Source of the DNA: Fusobacteriales bacterium
Lineage (GTDB): Bacteria; Fusobacteriota; Fusobacteriia; Fusobacteriales; Fusobacteriaceae
Assembly: GCA_020063625.1 (NCBI GenBank)
Contig: JAICDD010000004.1
Coordinates: 1 to 64,000, forward strand
Direction of reading: 5' to 3'
DNA length: 64,000 nt
Both the position numbers and the translations under genes were made by a program. Shown here one piece after another: positions 21,059 through 30,935 of this stretch. How positions within the stretch are numbered: the first letter of the stretch is position 1; each line of letters starts with the position of its first letter. The notes below the pieces were generated by a model. The model was not told the DNA's origin. It saw only the letters and a list, made by a program, of their open reading frames with translations, and did not search any database.

Positions 21059-22063
21059 ATGTATATTTTAGGAATAGAAACATCGTGTGATGAGACATCA
21101 ATATCAATATTAAAAGATGGGAAAGAGATTTTATCAAATATAATTTCATCTCAAATTGATATTCATAAAGAATATGGTGGAGTAGTACCAGAAATAGCTT
21201 CGAGACATCATATAAAAAATATTTCATATATACTAGATGAAGCGTTAGAAGAAGCAAAATTAAAAATGGAAGATATTGATTATATAGCAGTGACATATGC
21301 TCCAGGACTTATAGGAGCTTTATTAGTAGGGCTTTCTTTTGCAAAAGGACTCTCTTATTCATATAACATTCCTATTATACCAGTACATCATATAAAAGGG
21401 CATATATATGCTAGCTTTTTAGAGCATGATATAAAAACGCCTTTTATATCATTAGTTGTATCAGGAGGACATACAAATATTGTGTATATTGATGAAAATC
21501 ATAAATTTTACAATATAGGAGCTACTCTAGATGATGCAGTAGGAGAAAGTTATGATAAAGTAGCAAGAGTTTTAGGATTAGGATATCCAGGAGGGCCTAT
21601 TATTGATAAAATGGCTAAGTTAGGAAAAAATGTTATCTCTATACCAGAGCCAAAAGTAGATGGATATGATTTTAGTTTTTCAGGGATAAAAACAGCTGTT
21701 ATAAATTATGTAAATAAAATGAATATGAAGAAAGAGGAATTTTCAAAAGAGGATTTAGCTACATCATTTCAAAAAAAAGTAGTAGATATATTGTGTAAAA
21801 AAGTAATAGTTGCTGCAAAAGAAAAAAATGTAAATCAAATTGTTATAGCTGGAGGAGTTGCTGCAAATTCAGAATTAAGAAGTGAATTAACAATTAGAGC
21901 TAAAAAAGAAAATATAGATGTATTTTATCCAAGTTTAAAACTTTGTACAGATAATGCAGCAATGATAGCTATTGCAGGTTATTATAAACTAAAATATCAA
22001 AAAGATAAATTTGCTGATTTCAATTTAAATGGTATAGCTAGTTTAAATATAGAAAAAGATTAG
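21059..22063 (+). CDS. tsaD: tRNA N6-adenosine threonylcarbamoyltransferase
   Basis: ILGIETSCDETSISI...VVPEIASRHH...VVSGGHTNIVYI...VAGGVAANSELR. Confidence 0.97.
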   Translation: MYILGIETSCDETSISILKDGKEILSNIISSQIDIHKEYGGVVPEIASRHHIKNISYILDEALEEAKLKMEDIDYIAVTYAPGLIGALLVGLSFAKGLSYSYNIPIIPVHHIKGHIYASFLEHDIKTPFISLVVSGGHTNIVYIDENHKFYNIGATLDDAVGESYDKVARVLGLGYPGGPIIDKMAKLGKNVISIPEPKVDGYDFSFSGIKTAVINYVNKMNMKKEEFSKEDLATSFQKKVVDILCKKVIVAAKEKNVNQIVIAGGVAANSELRSELTIRAKKENIDVFYPSLKLCTDNAAMIAIAGYYKLKYQKDKFADFNLNGIASLNIEKD

Positions 22064-22074
22064 GTGATGATGAG

Positions 22075-23772
22075 ATGAAAAAAATAATATTGTATTTATT
22101 AATTTCAATAAATATATTTGCATCAGTTTCAAAATATGAGATAACTTCTTTTTTAGGTAAAAAAGTATATTTTCCTAAGAAAATATCAAAATATATATCA
22201 GATTTATTAGAGGATAAAGATACAGAATCATATTATGAGATAGCTAAAATATATGCAGAAATAGGTGAAAAAGACGCATCAATAAATTTTTTAGAAGAAT
22301 ATAAGAAATTATATCCAAGTGAGTATAAAAAAATCTCTAAAATATATCATAAATTAGGAGATTATGATAATGAAATAAAATATTTAGATAAATATATTGA
22401 AGAAAAAGCTGAGAAAAAAGAACTTTTAGATTTATATATGTATATTGTAGATTTAATTCAAAATAATAATTTAGCTATTGATATGAGTAAATATAGTTTA
22501 AATAAATTTCAAAAATTAGAACTATACTCTTATGATTCTCAAAAATATTATGAGTTTTTTCTTAATAATGAATGGAATACAGAAGAAAAACATAAATTAG
22601 TTGAAATTATAAAAAATAAAGATTTTGAAAATGATGAGTATTTAAAAGCTATATTATTAAAAATTGCTACGCCAAAAGAGATAAGTGAATTAGCTTATGC
22701 AAAAATTAAATCTTTAGAAAATCAAGATGGATATTATGAATATTTCTTATATGAAGAAAAATTAGCAAAACCAACAGGATTTAGAAATGATTTAGAAAAA
22801 TTATATTATTTAAAATATAAAAAATCAGAAGACTTTAATAAAGAGTTTAAAAGATTAGAAAATAGATATATAAAAGAAAAAGATATAGATAGTTTATATA
22901 AATTATATTTTTTAAATGAAGATTTTAAGATAATGTATAATTTATCATTTAATAATGAAGATATGTTTTATAAATTTTTTAATTATAGACTTCAAAATGA
23001 AATATCTGATAAAGATATTGTAAATCTTATATCTTTTTATGAAAATAATGATGAATTTAAAGGTAAATATAAAAAAGAGATGTTGAAACATAAATTAAAT
23101 TATGTAGCTGAAAATGAAGAAAAAATAAAAATAATAGATGATTACATAAATAAAACTTTTGATAAAGAACTATTTTTAATGAAAATTGATTTATTATTAA
23201 AATCTCAAAAAAGTTATGAAGCAGAAACACTTTTAGCAGAAAAAATATTTAAAGGATTTGAAAATAAAGAATTTATTCAAAAATATATAGAAATTTTAGA
23301 AAATTCAAATAGAATAGATGAATTAATCTCAAAATTAAAAGAACTATATAATAAAAAATATTATATAGATTATGCTATTAAATATGGGTTTGAGATAGAT
23401 AAAGCTTTTGAAAATGATTTAATACAATATTATTTTGAAAAAGGTGAATATGTAAAATTATTAATGTATAAAGATAAATTAAATTTCAATCAGTTAGATT
23501 ATTTATTAAAAAATGGTTGGCAAGAATATTTAGATACAGCATTAGAAAAATATGAATGCCAAAAAGATTGGATAATCCCAAATGAATTAAAATATTTTTA
23601 TTTTAATAAAGATAACATAGTTTTTGATAACTATTATGTAAGTGAAATAGAAAGAAAAACAGAAAAAACAGATGTTGAAATTTATTATTTATACTTATAC
23701 TATAAAAATAGAGGTAATGAAGAAGAATCAGAAAAGTATTATCAAACTTTAAAAAGAAATTATTTATTATAA
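22075..23772 (+). CDS. secreted TPR-like repeat protein, unknown function
   Basis: Signal peptide (MKKIILYLLISINIFA); repeated alpha-helical YxxIAKIYAEIGEKDASINFLEEYKKLYP units. Confidence 0.65.
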   Translation: MKKIILYLLISINIFASVSKYEITSFLGKKVYFPKKISKYISDLLEDKDTESYYEIAKIYAEIGEKDASINFLEEYKKLYPSEYKKISKIYHKLGDYDNEIKYLDKYIEEKAEKKELLDLYMYIVDLIQNNNLAIDMSKYSLNKFQKLELYSYDSQKYYEFFLNNEWNTEEKHKLVEIIKNKDFENDEYLKAILLKIATPKEISELAYAKIKSLENQDGYYEYFLYEEKLAKPTGFRNDLEKLYYLKYKKSEDFNKEFKRLENRYIKEKDIDSLYKLYFLNEDFKIMYNLSFNNEDMFYKFFNYRLQNEISDKDIVNLISFYENNDEFKGKYKKEMLKHKLNYVAENEEKIKIIDDYINKTFDKELFLMKIDLLLKSQKSYEAETLLAEKIFKGFENKEFIQKYIEILENSNRIDELISKLKELYNKKYYIDYAIKYGFEIDKAFENDLIQYYFEKGEYVKLLMYKDKLNFNQLDYLLKNGWQEYLDTALEKYECQKDWIIPNELKYFYFNKDNIVFDNYYVSEIERKTEKTDVEIYYLYLYYKNRGNEEESEKYYQTLKRNYLL

Positions 23773-23784
23773 ATAAAAAAAGAA

Positions 23785-23832
23785 AGACCGGAAAGCTAAA
23801 TTTTATTAAATAAATTAAGCTTTTTGGTCTTT
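23785..23832. repeat. palindromic repeat copy E (truncated), acting as terminator between convergent genes
   Basis: AGACCGGAAAGCTAAATTTTATTAAATAAATTAAGCTTTTTGGTCTTTTT. Confidence 0.7.
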
Positions 23833-23838
23833 TTAGTT

Positions 23839-25365
23839 TTATAACTTTATTTTTAAATATATTTTCTTTTCATTAGTTAAAGTTAGATGTTTTTTATAAT
23901 TATAATCTGGAATTGAAATGTCAATAGAATTAATATTTTCTTCAATATCTAAATAAATTAAACTATTACTATCAGGAATATATTTTTTGTTGTTAATATA
24001 AACAGGTTTATAAAATTTTTCAGGAAACTCTAGAATTAGTTTTTTATAGTTATAATTATAAAAAATATCAAATTCTTCATCAGATTCATTAATTAAAAAT
24101 ATATCTTTAGAAGTATAAATATTTCTATCTAGAGAATCTTTGATAATAATTTTATATGATTCAAAAAGAGGTAAACTTTCAAAAATGTAAAACCCGTTTT
24201 TACTAGTAGTTGTAGTAGCAATATGTTTATTATTTTGATATAAAAATAGATTTACATTACTAGCATATTCAGAATTTGCAATAACTCTACCTTTTAGATT
24301 AGTTAGTTTTTTAGCTAGTTTTATATAAATGTTTTCAATAGATGAATAATTTTTAATATTTTTAACAATTCCATTAGTTAAATATCCACTTTTTGTTACT
24401 TTTAATACATTAATCCCTGATGTTACTTTTACTTTAAAAAATCCTTTATCATTAGAGTAAATAGAAAAAGAATCAATATTATTATTTACTTCTATAAATG
24501 CATTGCTAATAGGATTATTTTTTTCATCAATAATATATCCTGAGATATATCCACCTAGTTCTTTTAAAGAAATTTCTAAATTATTAATATTATTTGTTAA
24601 TGATAGCTTTGTATTAGTTGTATCATAACCAATTTTTTCAATAGAAACATTATAATCATTTTTAGGAAGTTTTATATTAAAATTTCCTGTTATATCTGAA
24701 TATGTTTCAAAATTGTTATTATTAATATCAGTAAAAGTTATTTTAGCACCACCAATAAAATAATCATTTGATTTAACAATACCTTTAACTGAAAACTCCT
24801 CTTTTTTTATTGTAAAGAGTAAAAAAGATTTAGTTTTATCATTGATAACAATATTTTTATAAATAGTAGAGTTATAAGAATTAATAATTTCTACATTATA
24901 TACATTTGGTAATATATCAATATTAATAGGGGAATTATGATAATCAAAACTATAAACTAATTTTTCATTATTATAAAAATTAATAATACTATTAAATGAA
25001 AAATTATTTAAAATAACATTATCTAAAAAATAATAGTTATTAGTGTTGTCATATTTTAACCCTATAAATAATTTTTTTGTGTTTGTATTTTTTTTATTAA
25101 GCATTATATTTATATTTTGGGTATCACTTGAAACAAATATTTTTTTTGTTAGATATCCATTTTTTGAAATAGAAATAAAAAAAGAATCATTTGGAATATC
25201 TAATTTTAAGTATCCTTTTGAGTCTGTTAAATAACTATTAGTATTAACAATAATATTTGCAGAAGGGATAGGTGAATAATTTTCATTAAAAATATAAATA
25301 TTATATTCTTTTGCAAATAAAAAAATATTTATTATAAAAAAGAGGATAAAAATAAATTTTTTCAT
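23839..25365 (-). CDS. secreted multi-domain protein with carboxypeptidase-regulatory-like / PEGA-like beta-sandwich repeats
   Basis: Signal peptide and repeated GYISGYIIDEKNNPISNAFIEVNN..YSNDKGFFKVKVTSGINVLKVTKSGY units. Confidence 0.75.
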   Translation of the reverse strand: MKKFIFILFFIINIFLFAKEYNIYIFNENYSPIPSANIIVNTNSYLTDSKGYLKLDIPNDSFFISISKNGYLTKKIFVSSDTQNINIMLNKKNTNTKKLFIGLKYDNTNNYYFLDNVILNNFSFNSIINFYNNEKLVYSFDYHNSPINIDILPNVYNVEIINSYNSTIYKNIVINDKTKSFLLFTIKKEEFSVKGIVKSNDYFIGGAKITFTDINNNNFETYSDITGNFNIKLPKNDYNVSIEKIGYDTTNTKLSLTNNINNLEISLKELGGYISGYIIDEKNNPISNAFIEVNNNIDSFSIYSNDKGFFKVKVTSGINVLKVTKSGYLTNGIVKNIKNYSSIENIYIKLAKKLTNLKGRVIANSEYASNVNLFLYQNNKHIATTTTSKNGFYIFESLPLFESYKIIIKDSLDRNIYTSKDIFLINESDEEFDIFYNYNYKKLILEFPEKFYKPVYINNKKYIPDSNSLIYLDIEENINSIDISIPDYNYKKHLTLTNEKKIYLKIKL

Positions 25366-25381
25366 TAAAAAAACCTCCGTA

Positions 25382-25411
25382 TTGTACTTTCAAAAAAAAT
25401 TATGGTATAAT
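25382..25411 (+). promoter_or_regulatory. promoter of the histidine kinase gene
   Basis: TTGTAC-N18-TATAAT. Confidence 0.6.
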
Positions 25412-25467
25412 TTATTTGATAAATTAGTTTATCATTTTTTCTATTTATTATCAAGGAGGAACCTTGC

Positions 25468-27813
25468 ATGAAGGTGAGTATAAAAAGTAAATTTTCGATA
25501 ATTATTATTTTTACTAGTATTTTATCGCTAATTTTTGCTTATTTAATTTCTAGTGAAATTATATATAGAAATTTAGAACAAGAAAATATAGCTAAAATAG
25601 AAGAAAAAATAAATTATATACAGTATGAACTATATGAGTTTAAAGAAAATTTTAGACGTGAAACAGAGATGATGTCTAAAAATATAGATCTTATTAGATT
25701 ATTAAACAAGGCAGATATTGGATATAATGTAAAAAAAGGAGAGTATAATAATCTTTATAATTATTATAATGCTCTTACAAGTAATTATAGAGGATTTGAT
25801 ATAGCTATATATAGTAGCAGAGGGGACAGAATATTTAATAAAGGATTTAAAGAGGATGAGAAAATAGACTTTACAGAAGAAGGAATAAGATATAAAAAAT
25901 TAGGAAATGAGATATACATATATTCAATTATATCTATAAACATGAATAAATATATGGGAACAATTGTATACAGGTATAAAATATCAGAAAAAGAGATAAA
26001 TAGATATAAAAATATATTTGTAACAGAAGTAATTTTACTAGACAAAAATAAAATATTAAAAGGAACATTAGGAAATGATATTGTTCTTCAATTTAGAAAA
26101 GATAATTATTTAGAGATTGGAGAAAAAATATATTTTTATAAAATGATAGATATAGAAAATATAGATGATTTAAGTTGGTTATTTCTTTTTGATGTAACAA
26201 AATTATTTAGTGATATACAAAAAATAACTAGCTATCTTTTTATTGCTATGTTTTTAGTGTTTTCACTTATATTTTTAATATCTACAACAATGTTAAATAT
26301 TGTTGTAGATTCAATAAAAGAATTAATAAATAAAATAAATTCTTTAAAAGAGGGGAATCTAGATATTAATCTTGGAAAGCTAAAAGCTTCTGGAGATGAA
26401 ATTGGTATACTTGCTAGAGATTTTGAAGCAATGACAATTACTCTTCGTGATAAAATAAATGAGTTAGAGGAAGCAAATAATAATAATAAACATTATTCTC
26501 AAAGATTAGAACTTATGAATAAAGAGATGAAAGAAACTCAAAAGAAAATGCAAGAAAAAAATGAGAATATTGATAGAATAAATAAATTATTAAATAGTAG
26601 AATATCAGAAATTACAAATATATATTATTTAATTATAAATATTTCAAAATATATTATAGATGATAATTTTTATGAGATTGTAATTAAGGGAATTAGAGAA
26701 GGACTTATTCTTAGAAAAGTAGCTATTTATACAGTAAAAGAAGAAAGTAAAACTATAGTGTTAACAAAAAGTCTAGGAATAGGGGAAGCTCCAAAAGTTT
26801 TAGATATTTGGGATTATATTGATTATATGAAAAAACGAGATATATTACAAGCAAATGATATTATAGATTTATCTTATTATAAAGAGTTTAGAGAGCCATA
26901 TATCTTACCATTATTTAGTGAAAAAAGTGAATCTAAAGATTTATATGGAGTATTATTAATAGATAATGGAGATAAATTACAGCAAGAAACAAAAAAATCA
27001 CTTATTACATATGTAAAAACAATATTATTAGCTCTTGAAAATAGAAAATTATACTTAAAACTTATAAAAGAAAATCAAAAATTAGAAGAGGCTACAAAAG
27101 AGCTTCAAAAATCAGAAAAAACAAAAAATGTATTTATGGCAAATGTAAGTCATGAATTAAAAATTCCTCTTGTACCAATAAAAGGATATACAGAACTTTT
27201 ACTTGCTGGTAAAATAGGAAAATTAACAATAAAACAGAGAAAAGCTTTAAAAACTTCATTAAATAATATAGAAAGATTACAAGAAATAATAGAAAATATC
27301 ATTAGTTATAGTCGTATAGAAAGTGGAAAATATGAACTTCTAAATACTAAATTATATTTAACAGATGTAATAGAAGAAGTGTTAATGAGATTAGAAAATG
27401 TAATAGAAGAAGATAGAGTAATAATAAGAAAAAATTACAAAGTAGAAGAACCAGTTATATATGGAGACCAAGAAGCAATAAAACAAATATTTGTAAATCT
27501 TATATCAAACTCTTTAAAATTTTCTAAAAAGGATAGATTGATAATAGATATAACAATAAGTGAAGAAGAAAAAAAATATAAAATTAGCTTAAAAGATAAT
27601 GGTATGGGAATGGCAAAAGATAAAGTAAAAGAGATATTAAAAAGTTTTAGACAGTTAGAAGAGGGAAATACTAGAAAATATAGAGGATTAGGATTAGGAC
27701 TTACAGTAGTAGACAAAATTCTTTCAACATATAATGAAAAAATAAATATTATAAGTGAAATTAATAATGGAACAGAAGTGTATTTTTATTTTAAGAAATA
27801 TACAGAAGAATAG
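25468..27813 (+). CDS. membrane sensor histidine kinase (sensor, HAMP, GAF-like, HisKA, HATPase_c)
   Basis: HAMP DIGILARDFEAMTITLRDKI; H-box NVSHELKIPLVPIKGY; NLISNSLKFSK; DNGMGMAKDK; GLGLGLTVVDKI. Confidence 0.9.
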   Translation: MKVSIKSKFSIIIIFTSILSLIFAYLISSEIIYRNLEQENIAKIEEKINYIQYELYEFKENFRRETEMMSKNIDLIRLLNKADIGYNVKKGEYNNLYNYYNALTSNYRGFDIAIYSSRGDRIFNKGFKEDEKIDFTEEGIRYKKLGNEIYIYSIISINMNKYMGTIVYRYKISEKEINRYKNIFVTEVILLDKNKILKGTLGNDIVLQFRKDNYLEIGEKIYFYKMIDIENIDDLSWLFLFDVTKLFSDIQKITSYLFIAMFLVFSLIFLISTTMLNIVVDSIKELINKINSLKEGNLDINLGKLKASGDEIGILARDFEAMTITLRDKINELEEANNNNKHYSQRLELMNKEMKETQKKMQEKNENIDRINKLLNSRISEITNIYYLIINISKYIIDDNFYEIVIKGIREGLILRKVAIYTVKEESKTIVLTKSLGIGEAPKVLDIWDYIDYMKKRDILQANDIIDLSYYKEFREPYILPLFSEKSESKDLYGVLLIDNGDKLQQETKKSLITYVKTILLALENRKLYLKLIKENQKLEEATKELQKSEKTKNVFMANVSHELKIPLVPIKGYTELLLAGKIGKLTIKQRKALKTSLNNIERLQEIIENIISYSRIESGKYELLNTKLYLTDVIEEVLMRLENVIEEDRVIIRKNYKVEEPVIYGDQEAIKQIFVNLISNSLKFSKKDRLIIDITISEEEKKYKISLKDNGMGMAKDKVKEILKSFRQLEEGNTRKYRGLGLGLTVVDKILSTYNEKINIISEINNGTEVYFYFKKYTEE

Positions 27814-27836
27814 AATATTTAAAAAATAATAAAAAT

Positions 27837-27921
27837 AAAATAACTAAACGAGTTCTTAAATTAAAGGGCTCGTTTTTAAATTATTTAACAGAAATTAGAT
27901 TTTCAGTCTCCTAGTTATTTT
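27837..27921. repeat. dispersed palindromic repeat copy F (left arm shortened)
   Basis: AAACGAGTTCTTAAATTAAAGGGCTCGTTT inner hairpin and right arm ATTTTCAGTCTCC. Confidence 0.75.
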
Positions 27922-27959
27922 GTCGATAATAAAAAAAATAATTTTTTAGGAGGGGAAAA

Positions 27960-29093
27960 TTGAAGATTTCAATAATTGCAGATGATTTTACAGGAGCTAA
28001 TGATATAGGAATTCAATTAAAAAAATATGGATTAAAAGTAATAACTAAAACATATAATACTAAAATTAGTGTAAAAAGTGATGTAGAGATAATATCTACT
28101 GAAAGTAGAAATATAGATAAAAAACAAGCTTATGAACGAGTAAAAAATAGTTTTCTAGAAATAAAAGCTAGTGATAAATTTTTTAAAAAAATAGATTCTA
28201 CTTTACGTGGAAATATAAAAGAGGAGTTAAAAGCTATTCAAGAAAATATAGATAAAAAAGAAAAAATATTAGTGATAATAGGATTTCCAAATACTAATAG
28301 AAAAATTATAAATGGTAAACACTATATTGGAGAGACGCCACTTCATTTAACAGAATTTAAAAATGACCCATATCATCCTATAAAAACTAATGATTTATTA
28401 GAATATTTTCAAGGTGAGATTGTAAAAATAAATGATATTAGAGACAATTTAAAAGAGAAACTTGAGAATACTAAATCACAAATTATTATTTTTGATACAG
28501 AAAATAATAATGATTTAGATATAATAGCTAAATCAGTTATTGAATTGCAATTAGATAAGTATATAATAGGTTCATCAGGGATTATGGAATATTTAATGAA
28601 ATATTGGGGATACAGTAAACAACAAATAGCAATAATATCAGGTTCTTGTAATGCAAAAAATATAGAGCAAATTAAAATATTAGAAAAAGATAATAATATA
28701 GAAGTTGTAGATGTTGATTTTACTAAAAAAAATATAGATGTTGATATAAAAAAATATAAAAAAGATATATTAATTAGAAGTATAAAAGATATAGAGCAGT
28801 ATAACAAATCAAAATTAAATTATGAAATAGAAGAGATAACAGATATTTTTACAGAAATATCAAAAAAAATAATAAAGGAAAATAGTATAAAAAATTTAAT
28901 AATTAGTGGTGGAGAGATAAGTATTAATGTATTAAAAAAATTAAATATTGAATATTTAGAGGTAATAAAAGAGATTGAGCCTGGAATAGCTTATTTAAAA
29001 TATAAAGATTATAATATAATAACAAAACCAGGTGGATTTGGCAGTGAAAAATTTTATAAAAAAGCTTATGATTTTATGAAAAGTTTCCGATAA
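27960..29093 (+). CDS. four-carbon acid sugar kinase family protein (DUF1537/OtnK-like)
   Basis: IIADDFTGANDIGIQL...KKIDSTLRGNIKEE...ISGSCNAKNIEQI...GGEIS...KPGGFGS. Confidence 0.88.
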   Translation: MKISIIADDFTGANDIGIQLKKYGLKVITKTYNTKISVKSDVEIISTESRNIDKKQAYERVKNSFLEIKASDKFFKKIDSTLRGNIKEELKAIQENIDKKEKILVIIGFPNTNRKIINGKHYIGETPLHLTEFKNDPYHPIKTNDLLEYFQGEIVKINDIRDNLKEKLENTKSQIIIFDTENNNDLDIIAKSVIELQLDKYIIGSSGIMEYLMKYWGYSKQQIAIISGSCNAKNIEQIKILEKDNNIEVVDVDFTKKNIDVDIKKYKKDILIRSIKDIEQYNKSKLNYEIEEITDIFTEISKKIIKENSIKNLIISGGEISINVLKKLNIEYLEVIKEIEPGIAYLKYKDYNIITKPGGFGSEKFYKKAYDFMKSFR

Positions 29094-29121
29094 ATAATAG
29101 AGTAGAGATTCTATTATTGAG

Positions 29122-29370
29122 GTGATTAAAATGAGAAAAATAAAATGGGAGCTTTTTATATTAGTATTAATGTTAATGTACTCTAAAAATGTAAATTTAT
29201 ATGCTGAAAATAATTTTACTTCATTAGGAATTAGTAATAAAATTTATGAAAAATTAATTGGATTAATAAGTGCTATATCTACATTAGATTTTATTTATTT
29301 TATTTTAGGTGTTTTAGCATTTAGTATATTTATACTATTTTCTTTAGAATTAAATATTATAAAAAAATAA
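29122..29370 (+). CDS. small membrane protein, unknown function
   Basis: 82 aa with signal peptide and C-terminal TM; RBS GAGGTG. Confidence 0.55.
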   Translation: MIKMRKIKWELFILVLMLMYSKNVNLYAENNFTSLGISNKIYEKLIGLISAISTLDFIYFILGVLAFSIFILFSLELNIIKK

Positions 29371-29391
29371 AAAACAGAAAAATATTTAAGG

Positions 29392-29428
29392 AGTTGTTAT
29401 TTTAATAAAAATAGCAACTTTTTTTATT
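29392..29428 (+). terminator. intrinsic terminator
   Basis: GTTGTTATTTT-AAT-AAAAATAGCAACTTTTTTTATTTT. Confidence 0.8.
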
Positions 29429-29445
29429 TTAACTATGCAGTTTGC

Positions 29446-29474
29446 TTGAAATGAGCTATAAAATATGGTATCAT
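29446..29474 (+). promoter_or_regulatory. promoter of ftsY
   Basis: TTGAAA-N17-TATCAT. Confidence 0.6.
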
Positions 29475-29512
29475 TTTTTGGTATGTAAAATTAAGAGGGA
29501 GTGATATATATG

Positions 29513-30754
29513 TTTAAAAAAATAAAAAATATTTTTAAAAAAGAGAAAGAAATAGAGAAAGAAATAAAAGAAGAATTAGAAAAAATTAAAGAGTTTGAAG
29601 AAGTACATGAAGAAGTAGAAGAAACGATAAAAAAATTAGAAGAAGAAAAGAATGAATTTGAAAATTTAAAGGAAAAACTTCATGAATTAGAAGAAAAAAT
29701 AGAAGAGGAAAAAGCAAATGAAGTATATGAAAAAATAGAAAAAGAAAAAGAACTAAGAGAAACAGAAATGAAAATAATAGCTGAAAAAGAATTGGTAGAA
29801 AAAAAAGAAAAAGAATTAGAAGAGAAAAAGAAAAAAGGAATTTTTGGCTCATTAAAAGAAAAATTATTTAAAAGTGTGTCAAAAGATGGATTATTTGGAA
29901 AAATTAAAACATTATTTAGTGGTAGAAGTGTAATAGATGAAGAGATGTATGAAGAGTTAGAAGACCTTCTTATACAATCAGATATAGGAATGGATATGAC
30001 TCTTAAAATAGTAAATAAATTAGAACAAAGAGTAAAGGAATTAAAAGTTACTGATCCAGAAAAAGTGTATGATGTATTAAAAGATGTAATGAAAGAGTTT
30101 TTAATAAAAGAGGATACAGAATTAAAATTAGATAGAAAAGGATTAAATGTAATTTTAGTAGTAGGAGTAAATGGTGTAGGAAAAACAACAACAATAGGGA
30201 AATTAGCTTCAAAATTTGTAAAAGAGGGTAAAAAAGTAGTAATAGGAGCAGGAGATACATTTAGAGCAGCAGCTATTGAACAATTAGAAGAGTGGGCAAA
30301 TAGAGCAAATGCAGAAATTATTAAACATTCACAAGGAGCAGATCCAGGAGCAGTAGTATTTGATACATTAAAAGCAGCAGAAAATAGAGGAGCAGATATA
30401 GCAATAATAGACACAGCTGGTAGACTGCACAATAAAAACAATTTAATGGTAGAACTTGAAAAAATAAATAAAATCATAAAAAAACATCTTGGAGAAGGCG
30501 AATTTTATGAAAGTTTATTAGTAATAGATGGAACAACAGGACAAAATGGACTTACACAAGCAAAAGTCTTTAATGAAGTTACAGAACTTACAGGATTTGT
30601 AGTAACAAAATTAGATGGAACTGCAAAAGGAGGAATTATATTTGCAGTATCAGAAGAGATAAAAAAACCAATTAAATTTATAGGAGTAGGAGAAGGAATA
30701 GAAGATTTAAGAAAATTTGATGTAGATGAATACATAAATGCTATATTTGAATAA
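29513..30754 (+). CDS. ftsY: signal recognition particle receptor FtsY with long charged coiled-coil N-terminus
   Basis: VVGVNGVGKTTTIGKLA, GAGDTFRAAAIEQLEEW, IIDTAGRLHNK, TKLDGTAKGG. Probable start is the second Met (MFKKIKNIF) from RBS. Confidence 0.95.
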   Translation, partial: FKKIKNIFKKEKEIEKEIKEELEKIKEFEEVHEEVEETIKKLEEEKNEFENLKEKLHELEEKIEEEKANEVYEKIEKEKELRETEMKIIAEKELVEKKEKELEEKKKKGIFGSLKEKLFKSVSKDGLFGKIKTLFSGRSVIDEEMYEELEDLLIQSDIGMDMTLKIVNKLEQRVKELKVTDPEKVYDVLKDVMKEFLIKEDTELKLDRKGLNVILVVGVNGVGKTTTIGKLASKFVKEGKKVVIGAGDTFRAAAIEQLEEWANRANAEIIKHSQGADPGAVVFDTLKAAENRGADIAIIDTAGRLHNKNNLMVELEKINKIIKKHLGEGEFYESLLVIDGTTGQNGLTQAKVFNEVTELTGFVVTKLDGTAKGGIIFAVSEEIKKPIKFIGVGEGIEDLRKFDVDEYINAIFE

Positions 30755-30935
30755 ATTTTTAACAAATGTAGTAAAGTATGTATAAACTAATATAAAAATA
30801 ATATATTTTGTATAGAAATGGAGTATATTATATATATTATGTAAAAAAAGGTAAAAAAAACAACAAAATACTTTGAAAATATGTATAAAATGTGTTAAAA
30901 TTTACTTAACAAGTTTTAAATTGAGGAGGTAAATA

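Noticed and set aside
29680-30477. 265-aa minus-strand ORF antisense to ftsY
   Set aside because: Antisense shadow of a well-supported SRP GTPase gene; no RBS or recognisable domain.
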